A stretch of DNA of 61,305 nucleotides from the IMG/VR virus record IMGVR_UViG_3300037296_000138, positions 1 to 61,305 of that record, one strand, 5' to 3'. Of the stretch, positions 6,427-13,984 are shown piece by piece. The notes under the pieces were generated by a model, which worked only from the letters and a program-made list of their open reading frames with translations, was not told the origin of the DNA and searched no databases. The stretch comes from a virus. The first letter of the stretch is position 1. Every line of letters begins with the position of its first letter. The translations under genes were made by a program, and so were the position numbers.

Positions 6427-7650
6427 ATGGCAATGCAGAAATTCTCCCCGATCGACTACCTCAAGATTGACGTCGCCAACAACTTTGATGGTGACCTAGA
6501 CAAGCGTGACTGGGACCAGCGCATCGACTGGTTCAACCAAAACGAAGGCATGCTCACAAGCATCCTGACCGGCAACGACAAAGTCCTCAAGACGGCCGAG
6601 GAGCCAGCCCTGGTCTACGCAGGGATGAAAGCCTTCAAGGCTGCCGAAGCGGGTGAAGCCAGTGGCTACCCAGTGTCCCTGGACGCATGCAGCTCAGGCC
6701 TGCAGCTGTTCAGCGTGCTGGTAGGCTGTGAGGAGTCCGCTAAGCTCTGTGGCATCGTGGACATCGGCCACCGTGCTGACGCCTACAGCCTGATCTATCA
6801 GGCCATGGTCAAGGAGCTCAACGAGTCCTCCAAGATCTCCCGCGGTGACTGTAAGGACGCAATCATGACTGCGTTCTTTGGCTCCACTGCAAAGCCCAAG
6901 CAGATCTTCGGTGAGGGCAAGCTGCTAGACACCTTCCACAGCACCATGGAGCTCAAGGCTCCGGGCGCATGGGAGGCCAACAAGCAGATCAAGGAGCTCT
7001 GGAAGCCCTTCGCACTCAGCCACGACTGGGTGCTGCCCGACAACTATCATGTCCACATCGACGTGATGGATATGGAGGAGCAAGCGATCCAGTTCCTTAA
7101 CCGTCCCTACGTTGTCCAGCACAAGGTCAACCGTGGAACCAAAGAGGGACGCAGCCTCCAGGCCAACTCTATTCACTCTGTCGATGGCATGGTGGTTCGT
7201 GAGATGCTGCGCCGCTGTGGCTTCAGCCGTGAAGCGATCGTTCGCATCATCAATGGGCTAAACTCCAACTCGAAATCTACCCGCCGTGCATGTGACAAGC
7301 TCGTCATGAAGCTGTGGGCTCACTATGAGAAGACTGGATTTCTATCCACACGCATCCTGGACAACCTGGACCATGACAACATGGGTCACGTTGATCCTGT
7401 GCGTATCGTCCAGATGATCAAGACACTGCCAAACAAGCCCTTCCAGGTGCTCTCGGTCCACGACTGCTTTCGCTGCTTGCCCAACTATGCAAACGACATG
7501 CGGATGCAATACAATCAGATCTTGTCAGAGATCGCAGCATCCGAGATGATGACTTCCATTGCGACGCAGATCGCTGGTCAACAGGTCACCATCAACAAGA
7601 TGAAAGACCTGAGCTCTCAGGTTCTGGAAGCTAACTACGCTCTCAGCTGA
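6427..7650 (+). CDS. N4-type middle RNA polymerase subunit 2 (RNAP2, gp16-like), catalytic half
   Basis: All three palm motifs of T7-like RNA polymerases are visible. Motif A is LD86ACSSGLQ (T7: LDGSCSGIQ). Motif B is R139-x3-K143-x7-F151-G152, where T7 has Tyr639-Gly. Motif C is VH345D346CF (T7: HDSFG). The two catalytic aspartates are therefore D86 and D346. Length (407 aa) matches N4 RNAP2. It would pair with RNAP1 to transcribe middle genes. The Phe at the Tyr639 position is notable because that residue helps T7 polymerase tell ribo- from deoxynucleotides. AAAGGAAC supports the start; a terminator follows. Confidence 0.93.
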   Translation: MAMQKFSPIDYLKIDVANNFDGDLDKRDWDQRIDWFNQNEGMLTSILTGNDKVLKTAEEPALVYAGMKAFKAAEAGEASGYPVSLDACSSGLQLFSVLVGCEESAKLCGIVDIGHRADAYSLIYQAMVKELNESSKISRGDCKDAIMTAFFGSTAKPKQIFGEGKLLDTFHSTMELKAPGAWEANKQIKELWKPFALSHDWVLPDNYHVHIDVMDMEEQAIQFLNRPYVVQHKVNRGTKEGRSLQANSIHSVDGMVVREMLRRCGFSREAIVRIINGLNSNSKSTRRACDKLVMKLWAHYEKTGFLSTRILDNLDHDNMGHVDPVRIVQMIKTLPNKPFQVLSVHDCFRCLPNYANDMRMQYNQILSEIAASEMMTSIATQIAGQQVTINKMKDLSSQVLEANYALS

Positions 7651-7657
7651 TAACATC

Positions 7658-7687
7658 AAAACCGGCTCACTAGCGTGGGCCGGTTTT
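7658..7687 (+). terminator. Hairpin terminator after RNAP2
   Basis: AAAACCGGC pairs perfectly with GCCGGTTTT (9 bp, 12-nt loop). It lies 8 bases after the stop and works in either orientation by sequence. Confidence 0.8.
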
Positions 7688-7700
7688 CAATCCTCGATTC

Positions 7701-7710
7701 GTTTTTCGGG
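7701..7710 (+). promoter_or_regulatory. Repeated GTTTTTCGGG motif, possible middle promoter element
   Basis: This 10-mer lies 31 bases before the gene at 7741 and recurs at 30981-30990, 38 bases before the gene at 31028. Both are intergenic and close to a hairpin. A role as a promoter element for the RNAP1/RNAP2 enzyme is a guess. Confidence 0.3.
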
Positions 7711-7740
7711 TTAAGTAAACCTTCATAGAAAGAGAGAACC

Positions 7741-8457
7741 ATGCCAAAAAACACCCCAGCGATCATTCCGATGACGCAAACAGAGATGCAGGCTTACGTG
7801 CTGAACGGCACCATCCCTGCTCACTTTCCTGACGGCCTGCGCGAAGCCATGGGCAACGAAGCGATGCGCAAGTCGATCACCGATGGTATCGACATGGACC
7901 AGATGGACGGCGGCGCATTTGTTGAACGTGGTCCTGACCGGGACGAAGAATCCTTCAAGAAATTCATGGACGAAGTCTTTGGCGAAGACGAAGACGATGT
8001 CCGGACAAACATTGACGGCAAGGACGACTGCCCATGTCCAATGTGCTCGGCGCGCCGGGCAATCTTTGGATCCAATGATGTGACACCGAAGGTCAAACCT
8101 GACACCGGCGAGTCCACCACCAACACCAGCAACGATGTTGCTCCGCCTGAAGACGAACTGCCTGAATGGGCTGCCGGCCGGTATACGGGAACCATCATCG
8201 AGATGACCCAGCTGCAGACCCGTGACGGTCGCCGCGTTGGCAATGCCACTGTGTTTGACATCTCAGCCAATGCCTTTGGCGCCACAATCCATGTGGTGAC
8301 CGATGCTGGCAACATCATGTCGCTGTCCTTGAACGAGGTCTTGGAGTTCTTCCATGAGCCTGAGTATATCCTGCTGGATCTACCAAATAACGAGCAGGGA
8401 CATGTCAGCGAGATGATCAATGACTGGTATGCCGAGAAATACCAGCTCAACGCCTAA
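7741..8457 (+). CDS. Acidic protein with a CPCPMC cysteine cluster (238 aa)
   Basis: A GAAAGAGAGAACC leader precedes the ATG. Three parts are visible: a helical N-terminus, a long acidic middle (residues about 65-95, many Asp and Glu) leading to the C-P-C-P-M-C cluster, then a Thr/Asn-rich linker. The C-terminal domain (residues about 140-230) looks beta-rich. The three clustered Cys could bind metal, but a complete zinc site is not evident. No family is recognised. Confidence 0.7.
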   Translation: MPKNTPAIIPMTQTEMQAYVLNGTIPAHFPDGLREAMGNEAMRKSITDGIDMDQMDGGAFVERGPDRDEESFKKFMDEVFGEDEDDVRTNIDGKDDCPCPMCSARRAIFGSNDVTPKVKPDTGESTTNTSNDVAPPEDELPEWAAGRYTGTIIEMTQLQTRDGRRVGNATVFDISANAFGATIHVVTDAGNIMSLSLNEVLEFFHEPEYILLDLPNNEQGHVSEMINDWYAEKYQLNA

Positions 8458-8485
8458 TCCTCGACGACACCGGTCAACCCTATAG

Positions 8486-8509
8486 CCCTCTCACCTCATG
8501 GTGGGAGGG
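8486..8509 (+). terminator. Hairpin terminator
   Basis: CCCTCTCACC pairs with GGTGGGAGGG (10 bp, one wobble) around a TCAT loop, followed by TTATTC. Confidence 0.75.
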
Positions 8510-8533
8510 TTATTCAATTCCTTGGAGGCAACC

Positions 8534-8791
8534 ATGTTTGCTAAACTATTCACTACGACCCTTGGCCAATGCCTAGTCGAGACTGTCGACGGCGATGACG
8601 AGGACGGTAATTACCGCTTCGGTCTGCGCATTCGCTTGGACACTGTCCCACCATTCGAAGGCGTCACTGCCTGTATGGATTCTATCTTCAACTACGGCGA
8701 TATGGAATCTGGCGAGCAAGCCCGGGACAAGCGGTTCGAAGCATTCGACCAAGCTGAAGCCGATACGTTGGCTCTCAAAGGCGTCAGCTGA
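8534..8791 (+). CDS. Small acidic protein (85 aa)
   Basis: The start at 8534 has GGAGG 6 nt upstream; the frame is open further upstream but through the terminator. The protein is acidic and mixed alpha/beta. The stop overlaps the next ATG (TGATG). No family is recognised. Confidence 0.7.
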   Translation: MFAKLFTTTLGQCLVETVDGDDEDGNYRFGLRIRLDTVPPFEGVTACMDSIFNYGDMESGEQARDKRFEAFDQAEADTLALKGVS

Positions 8792-8976
8792 TGGAGCGCT
8801 TCTATTACGTCGATGACGTGAAGATGGAAGTCTATGTTCATCCCCAGCCTATGAACATCATTCCCAAGGATGTTCGTTTGCTTGGTTCAACCGACAATGA
8901 ACGCATCAAGATGGCAGCCGCTGCATTCCTTAAGCAGCAACCTGGCTATTCCATCTTCGATTACACGGGAGAGTAA
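8791..8976 (+). CDS. Small protein (61 aa)
   Basis: Translation is probably coupled to the upstream gene by the TGATG overlap. The N-terminal half looks beta-type, the C-terminal half helical. No motif is seen. Confidence 0.65.
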   Translation: MERFYYVDDVKMEVYVHPQPMNIIPKDVRLLGSTDNERIKMAAAAFLKQQPGYSIFDYTGE

Positions 8977-8980
8977 TTCC

Positions 8981-9559
8981 ATGCTCAAATTTAAAGTAGG
9001 CGACCAGGTTCGCCTTAACCGTGGCAAAACCAAGATGACTGTTCTGGGCTATACGCCCGCAGGATTGGCTATTGCCAGCTACCTCTCCGAGCTGAACTCA
9101 GACGATTTCAAATATCCGATGGCAGCTTATTCCACCCAACACCGTCCCGAATACGAATTCGTTGCCTGGGACGGTCATCCTCTAGCCCGAACACTGGATC
9201 AAATCATGACACCTAAAGAACTCTACAACATTGTTTACCCTGGCTATAACTCCACGGTGCAATACAACAAGATCGGCGAGACCGCCAAAGGTCTCCTCGT
9301 TCTTGAAAACGACCTTGGCAACGTCATGACGTTCGAAACACGCTATTGCGTCAAGGTCGAGATCAAGACCTTTGCTGCCAAAGTCGTAGGCGCCCACCAC
9401 ACTTGCCATTACGCCTTGGCTCATGGTGAGACCGTCGAGCAGAACGACCTGCTGATGTCCAAGTCAGGCAACCTGTATACCGTCACCGCGGTGGACACGC
9501 GTGCTCGCTCTGTGAAGAAGACCTTTGAAGGTCATCGCATGGTTCGCCAAGACCTCTGA
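8981..9559 (+). CDS. Protein with an N-terminal DUF2158-like (YodC) domain (192 aa)
   Basis: GGGAG precedes the ATG at 8981. The first 25 residues (F-x-VGDQVRLNRGKTKMTVLGY) match the pattern of the small SH3-like DUF2158 domain, whose function is unknown. A second basic-aromatic segment follows, and the region at residues 145-190 repeats the style (NDLLMSKSGNLYTV), perhaps a second small barrel. The stop overlaps the next start. Confidence 0.65.
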   Translation: MLKFKVGDQVRLNRGKTKMTVLGYTPAGLAIASYLSELNSDDFKYPMAAYSTQHRPEYEFVAWDGHPLARTLDQIMTPKELYNIVYPGYNSTVQYNKIGETAKGLLVLENDLGNVMTFETRYCVKVEIKTFAAKVVGAHHTCHYALAHGETVEQNDLLMSKSGNLYTVTAVDTRARSVKKTFEGHRMVRQDL

Positions 9560-9741
9560 TGCGGCTATACCGCGTCGTGGTCGACAACTATCTGGAACCA
9601 ATGGATCCCGCTCCCCATACCGAGAACGTGCATACGCATCGGATCGAGGGCGGTATCCTGGTTCTGATCGGTGTTGGTTTCACCCAATACGTCAAGCTCG
9701 GAGAGACTGATTTCGCCACTGTATCCGCTCAGGATCTGTGA
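9559..9741 (+). CDS. Small protein (60 aa)
   Basis: The TGATG overlap with the upstream gene suggests coupled translation. The sequence is beta-rich and mildly acidic without recognised motif. It overlaps the next gene by a GTGA. Confidence 0.6.
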   Translation: MRLYRVVVDNYLEPMDPAPHTENVHTHRIEGGILVLIGVGFTQYVKLGETDFATVSAQDL

Positions 9742-9941
9742 CTGATATCGGCTTCTGGGTGATGATAGCTGTCCTAGAATCCCACCCCAGTGAAGAGGCA
9801 TGCCGCGTGCGGCTGCCCATCGCTATCGAATACGCAGCAGAGCATGGCGACGAAGACGTCATCTTCTCCTGCGTCCCTGCCTCATTGGCACCCACAGAGG
9901 TGCTGCGACCCACACTTAGACCAAAATGGAATGCATTATGA
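9738..9941 (+). CDS. Small protein with GTG start (67 aa)
   Basis: The frame begins at a GTG overlapping the previous stop, and AGGA lies a few bases upstream. Residues 3-12 are hydrophobic. The content is otherwise helical and acidic. The end overlaps the next gene by ATGA. Confidence 0.55.
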   Translation: MTDIGFWVMIAVLESHPSEEACRVRLPIAIEYAAEHGDEDVIFSCVPASLAPTEVLRPTLRPKWNAL

Positions 9942-10561
9942 CTGACGTTCGCAATATGATCTGGATCCCCTTGTTCGGCGAAGCCCCCAAAGGCAAGGTT
10001 GACCTCTGGGTCAAAGACGACTCCCTGCCCAATGGTGGTGATCGTTTCCCTAACATGGAATTCCGCGAGGGCGATGCCAAACAGCCAAGCGACTGGTCCG
10101 GCGACATGCTCGACCTGTCCGACATGTCCTACGGCCTGGACGACGTGACACACTACATGTTCATCGCCGGCCCTGAGCCACTGCCTGAACCAACAGAAGA
10201 GCCTGAAGAGGTTGAGGATGAGTATAGTCCAGCCGGCCTGTCCGAAGCGCTGACCGAGGTGCGCGCCGAACTGCTGCTCAAGGTCCAGCAAGACCGCCTG
10301 CTCAAAGATGATGCTACCACGGTCTTCACCATCGGCTTTTCCGGCTATGGCGACAGCGGTGACGTTGACGAACTGTCCGGCGACGATCAGATTGACGCCT
10401 TCCTGCAGGCTGTCATGAAGGAGCATGTCCACTTCGATTGGTATAACAACGATGGCGGCGGCGGTGACATCACCTGGGACATCACCAAAGATGAAATCCT
10501 CATCAATGGCTACCAGAACGAAACCATCTCCAATTCCATCATGGCCGAGTTCGAAGTCTGA
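9938..10561 (+). CDS. DUF6878-like protein (207 aa)
   Basis: The start at 9938 overlaps the previous stop (ATGA). The C-terminal half (residues about 115-205) carries FSGYGDSGDV, a pattern I associate with the DUF6878 family found in alphaproteobacteria and their phages, followed by a Gly-rich DGGGGDITWD turn. The N-terminal half is acidic with a Pro/Glu linker at residues about 82-100. The molecular function is unknown. The next gene downstream but one shares the words YTIGFS, suggesting distant relation. Confidence 0.65.
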   Translation: MTDVRNMIWIPLFGEAPKGKVDLWVKDDSLPNGGDRFPNMEFREGDAKQPSDWSGDMLDLSDMSYGLDDVTHYMFIAGPEPLPEPTEEPEEVEDEYSPAGLSEALTEVRAELLLKVQQDRLLKDDATTVFTIGFSGYGDSGDVDELSGDDQIDAFLQAVMKEHVHFDWYNNDGGGGDITWDITKDEILINGYQNETISNSIMAEFEV

Positions 10562-10914
10562 TGTCCCATCCTCTGCAACACGCCATGTCCTCTGCAGCCT
10601 CCTTCGGGGGTGTTGCAGAGGATTACATCGATATCCATAATTGGTTCGATTGCACAAAAGCCCATGAGCCCACATTCCGTCACCGGGCTCTGCGGCACCA
10701 CACCCTTGGCATCTTCGAATGCGAGAAGGAATTCGGAATCTATATCACCAACTCGGATGGTAAAAAAGTTCCTGTTCGCGTCATCGGTGAGCAGCATGTC
10801 AAAGAAGACTTTTCTGGATTCATTCCTACTGTCCAGGATTGGCTCGAAGGCATCCCAGCTAAAGATTGGATGCGTCCTCGAGAGAAGAACATCACCACAA
10901 CCCAAATCCTTTAG
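10561..10914 (+). CDS. Unknown protein (117 aa)
   Basis: The start overlaps the previous stop (TGATG). The N-terminus has several His and Ala residues; the rest is mixed alpha/beta. No recognised motif. Confidence 0.65.
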   Translation: MSHPLQHAMSSAASFGGVAEDYIDIHNWFDCTKAHEPTFRHRALRHHTLGIFECEKEFGIYITNSDGKKVPVRVIGEQHVKEDFSGFIPTVQDWLEGIPAKDWMRPREKNITTTQIL

Positions 10915-10922
10915 GAGCTGTC

Positions 10923-11558
10923 ATGACTACCCTAGACCATGCTACATTTATACGTGATACTCGGAACCATAAGATGACGGTCCAATTGGATCAAGGTATC
11001 CACCGCCATTTGCGCTTTGCTAAGCCTGGCACCAACAACATGTATTTCAACTTGAACACATGGCCTGGGTTTATTTCAATCACCGGTGATATGGGAGACT
11101 ATGTCTTCCAGCGGACCAACGACATGTTTGAATTCATGCGTGATTCCAACATGCAAGGCAAGATCAACCAGCAATACTGGGCTGAGAAAGTCGTCGCCGA
11201 ATCCACCCAGTCCCCACGGATGCAATTCTCCAATCGTAAATTCAGAGAAGCTACGATCCATGCATCCGAGGATTGGGAGACCACCCTCAAGGAAGCTCCT
11301 GCTCTGCAAGCTGAATTGGAAAACGATGTCTATACCATTGGATTCTCCAATGAACACGAAGCTTACGAGTTCATCCAGGATTACATAACCAATGATGGAC
11401 GGCATTTCGAAGACTTCGACTACTCCCTCAAGGAATACGGATATCATTACACATGGTGCCTCCGTGCAATTGTATGGGGCATCAAACAATACGATCTTCT
11501 AAAGGAAGATCGGACCCAAGCTGATTACGATCGGCGTGTCCTAGCAGGAGAACTCTGA
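10923..11558 (+). CDS. Unknown protein, possibly related to the 9938 product (211 aa)
   Basis: TAGGAG supports the start at 10923. The C-terminal half has VYTIGFS followed by an acidic helix, resembling the FTIGFS region of the 9938 product but without the GDSG turn. The N-terminal half is rich in aromatic residues. No function can be given. Confidence 0.65.
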   Translation: MTTLDHATFIRDTRNHKMTVQLDQGIHRHLRFAKPGTNNMYFNLNTWPGFISITGDMGDYVFQRTNDMFEFMRDSNMQGKINQQYWAEKVVAESTQSPRMQFSNRKFREATIHASEDWETTLKEAPALQAELENDVYTIGFSNEHEAYEFIQDYITNDGRHFEDFDYSLKEYGYHYTWCLRAIVWGIKQYDLLKEDRTQADYDRRVLAGEL

Positions 11559-11785
11559 TGGCCGATTCATCTATGCAAGCCACGCTCAATAACTTTGAGC
11601 GTGAGTTTCTAAATGCTGAAACTACCTATGATCGTTGGCGCGTATTCCAGCGTGTTTCGGCCTGGGCTTCCACTGCATCCGAGCTGGCTGAAGAACGCCA
11701 AAAGGATTGCATTGCCTATCGCAAAGCCATCAAAGAGACCACCGCAGAGCTCGATCATCTGCGCAAAGAACTGGATGGGGATTGA
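11558..11785 (+). CDS. Coiled-coil-like small protein (75 aa)
   Basis: AGGAG lies before the TGATG overlap. The protein is entirely helical with heptad-like spacing of Leu and Ala, and strongly charged. It may oligomerise. Function is unknown. Confidence 0.65.
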   Translation: MADSSMQATLNNFEREFLNAETTYDRWRVFQRVSAWASTASELAEERQKDCIAYRKAIKETTAELDHLRKELDGD

Positions 11786-11788
11786 GCC

Positions 11789-12010
11789 ATGAACATCGGT
11801 ATCGAACGCAACACCGTCATGCCCATCGCCATCCAGGCATACTTTGCTCAGACGCAGCCGAGCCCGACTGAAGCACCCCATGCTCAGGAGATCCCACGGC
11901 AGACATTCCTGACTGCTGCAATGGCAAATCCACAGGTTGTGATCCACTTCGATGACATCCATGAGAGCCTATACCTGCGGTATGATCTGCCCAGGATACC
12001 TGTTCTTTAG
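11789..12010 (+). CDS. Small protein (73 aa)
   Basis: GGGGATT precedes the ATG. The sequence includes a Gln/Pro/Thr-rich stretch (residues about 18-38) and a short acidic beta-like end. It closes this operon before a terminator. No family is recognised. Confidence 0.6.
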   Translation: MNIGIERNTVMPIAIQAYFAQTQPSPTEAPHAQEIPRQTFLTAAMANPQVVIHFDDIHESLYLRYDLPRIPVL

Positions 12011-12088
12011 GACACAATCCGCTTGCTCTAGTTTGACTTTTCGTAAGATCAGTGAAACCATATTGCTTAGTTCAGACGTTAGTGTAGC

Positions 12089-12115
12089 AAGGTCGGCAGA
12101 TTGATTGCCGACCTT
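12089..12115 (+). terminator. Hairpin terminator
   Basis: AAGGTCGGCA pairs perfectly with TGCCGACCTT (10 bp, 7-nt loop). Confidence 0.8.
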
Positions 12116-12143
12116 TACCGCAACCCTTTAGAGGAATTTTATT

Positions 12144-12344
12144 ATGGCCCATGCCGAAGCAGACTTTGTCCACGCACCCCTTTCCAAATCCGGCACGGCT
12201 CCCTCTAAGCCAAACGTGCATGTTCTCCGGGCTGATCCCAAGAATCGCCCCGTTTCTGACGAACTGTATATCCCCAATTTCCAGTCGATCTGTGCCGCCA
12301 CGTTGGGCATGATCATCTTTCTGGCCTTGACCGGCTTCTGGTAA
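12144..12344 (+). CDS. Small tail-anchored membrane protein (66 aa)
   Basis: AGAGGAA supports the start. The first 45 residues are polar and rich in Pro, Lys and Ser. One hydrophobic helix (about residues 48-65) ends the protein with a Trp, a tail-anchor arrangement with the N-terminus in the cytoplasm. Function is unknown. Confidence 0.65.
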   Translation: MAHAEADFVHAPLSKSGTAPSKPNVHVLRADPKNRPVSDELYIPNFQSICAATLGMIIFLALTGFW

Positions 12345-12383
12345 GTTGTCAGCTTGGTTCTCGCTTTCATAGAGGAGAGAACC

Positions 12384-13052
12384 ATGAAAAGTGAAGAAGC
12401 CCTTGAACAGGAACTGCAAGACAAAGGTCTTACATTTCCACGAGTTACCCCAGGCATGTTGGACGACCAAATTGCCCGGGTGCTCTACCACGTCCCTGAA
12501 GACACAACGCTAACCATCTGCACGCTCGTCCTGCAGAACGGTTACACGGTCACCGCGGAATCCGCATGTGCTGACCCTCGCAACTTCGATCCCCAGATCG
12601 GCCGCGACATCTCCTACGAGAATGCGCGCAAGAAGATCTGGCAGCTGGAGGGCTATGCCCTCAAGTCGATGCTCACCAACTACACCGAAGACCTGTCCGC
12701 TCCCGAGCATGACATGACCCGCATCGCCAAGGTCTGTCACGAGGTCAACCGTGTCTGGTGCATGATGAACGGCGATTTCAGCCAGCCCAGCTGGACGAAC
12801 GCCCCACAGTGGCAGATCGACTCTGCTCTCTTGGGTGTCCAATTCCATATGGATCACCCCGATGCCGGCGACGCCGCATCACATAATTCTTGGCTCACCC
12901 AAAAGATCAACGATGGTTGGTCCTATGGTGAAACCAAGGATCCGGAACTTAAGCAGCATCCCTGCATGGTTCCATTCGAAGAGCTTCCCGAATTCCAACA
13001 GAAGAAGGATGCTCTATTCCGATCGGTGATTCACGCTTTGCTCCCCGGCTAA
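12384..13052 (+). CDS. Unknown protein (222 aa)
   Basis: GAGGAG supports the start at 12384. The middle part (residues about 45-130) resembles generic phage proteins with a 'YENARKKIWQLEGYALK' helix, a pattern I recall from phage Gp49-like/DUF-type proteins that modify host functions, but the match is from memory and weak. A strong terminator follows. Confidence 0.65.
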   Translation: MKSEEALEQELQDKGLTFPRVTPGMLDDQIARVLYHVPEDTTLTICTLVLQNGYTVTAESACADPRNFDPQIGRDISYENARKKIWQLEGYALKSMLTNYTEDLSAPEHDMTRIAKVCHEVNRVWCMMNGDFSQPSWTNAPQWQIDSALLGVQFHMDHPDAGDAASHNSWLTQKINDGWSYGETKDPELKQHPCMVPFEELPEFQQKKDALFRSVIHALLPG

Positions 13053-13078
13053 GCAGCTATCCCTAGTAGCACCGATCT

Positions 13079-13113
13079 AAAGGCAGTGACCCCTAATAGG
13101 GTTGCTGCCTTTT
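13079..13113 (+). terminator. Rho-independent terminator
   Basis: AAAGGCAG pairs with CTGCCTTT, with an inner CCCTA-ATAGGG stem, followed by TTTTTC. Confidence 0.85.
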
Positions 13114-13132
13114 TCTTTTTGAGGACATCAAT

Positions 13133-13444
13133 ATGCCAATACCTGATTACCAAGGCTTCGCTGCAGAAATCATGAAAGAGTGGTATGAGCACTGGGACGT
13201 AGAGTCCTCAGTTCTGATAGGCACCGCTGTCAAATATGGTCTCATTGTTCCTATTCCTGGTGGCTTCAATTCTGAAGTCCACACCCCAGATGATTCATAT
13301 CCTGAGCCGGGAGACACCTGGTACAAATCCAATTTCACCCCACCAATTCCCGAGGAGGAACTCCATGCCACAGAAGATTACTGTCGAACTTGTCCCCGAA
13401 ACCTCGTTCGGCAAAAATTTGAGAAGCCGGTTTACTCAGGCTGA
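13133..13444 (+). CDS. Unknown protein (103 aa) overlapping the HNH gene
   Basis: GAGGACATC precedes the ATG. The protein ends inside the next gene, with an 80-base overlap. The last 27 residues are Cys- and Arg-containing and differ in style from the rest, as expected when a frame runs on into a neighbouring gene. No function is recognised. Confidence 0.6.
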   Translation: MPIPDYQGFAAEIMKEWYEHWDVESSVLIGTAVKYGLIVPIPGGFNSEVHTPDDSYPEPGDTWYKSNFTPPIPEEELHATEDYCRTCPRNLVRQKFEKPVYSG

Positions 13445-13811
13445 TTGGGGTATCATCCGGCGCTACTGCTATCAGGAGAACGGCTACGTCTGCCAGCTCT
13501 GCGGCGGAGTAGGCCCACAGCACCCCGTAGAGGCCCATGAGACCTGGTCCTACGACATGGGCACACAAACCCTCGAGGACATCATGTGCCTGTGCCCTGA
13601 CTGCCACCTGGCCCACCATCCAGGCTTCGCTGCCACCATCGGCAAAGAGCAAGTCGCCCTGAGCCAACTGATGAAGGTCAACGAGTGGAGCAAAGCCCAG
13701 GCTATGCAGCACCACGATGATGCCTTTAAGATCTGGCAGGAGCGATCCAAGCGCAAATGGATCCTCGACATCTCACCCGCAACCAAGCTGCTTGCAGCTC
13801 TCAAGGAGTAG
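13365..13811 (+). CDS. HNH endonuclease-like protein (148 aa)
   Basis: GAGGAGG supports the start at 13365. The fold is suggested by two CxxC pairs, C-Q-L-C near residue 38 and C-P-D-C near residue 70, which would hold a structural zinc. Between them lies a His-rich segment (HPVEAHETW) and after them HLAHH, the usual layout of HNH nucleases. Such genes in phages act in packaging or as homing nucleases. It sits just before the ribonucleotide reductase gene, a common homing target, but no intron or intein is evident there. Confidence 0.7.
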   Translation: MPQKITVELVPETSFGKNLRSRFTQADWGIIRRYCYQENGYVCQLCGGVGPQHPVEAHETWSYDMGTQTLEDIMCLCPDCHLAHHPGFAATIGKEQVALSQLMKVNEWSKAQAMQHHDDAFKIWQERSKRKWILDISPATKLLAALKE

Positions 13812-13816
13812 ATCTG

Positions 13817-13903
13817 ATGAAGTTCACATGGCCTATGGCTATCCTTATCATCACCATTCTGCTGGTCACATTTGCTGGCCAGTGGATCGTCGAACTGATC
13901 TAG
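13817..13903 (+). CDS. Tiny membrane peptide (28 aa)
   Basis: AAGGAG occurs at the end of the upstream gene, about 10 bases before the ATG. After MKFTWP the peptide is one hydrophobic helix rich in Ile, Leu and Val. Function is unknown. Confidence 0.5.
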   Translation: MKFTWPMAILIITILLVTFAGQWIVELI

Positions 13904-13920
13904 ACAGGTCACGTTCATCT

Positions 13921-13956
13921 GCTAGAACCGTGGATTCTACATCATATGGTTCTAGC
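13921..13956. repeat. 9-bp inverted repeat upstream of nrdJ
   Basis: GCTAGAACC and GGTTCTAGC are perfect complements separated by 18 bases. It could be an operator or an RNA hairpin in the nrdJ leader. There is no T tract after it, so it is not an obvious terminator. It is too short for a cobalamin riboswitch. Confidence 0.5.
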
Positions 13957-13984
13957 AACCACCCAACCCCCCAAGGAAAGTGTT

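Noticed and set aside
9692-10675. 327-codon minus-strand frame
   Set aside because: It opposes a run of plus-strand genes linked by overlapping start/stop codons; no ribosome site or motif.
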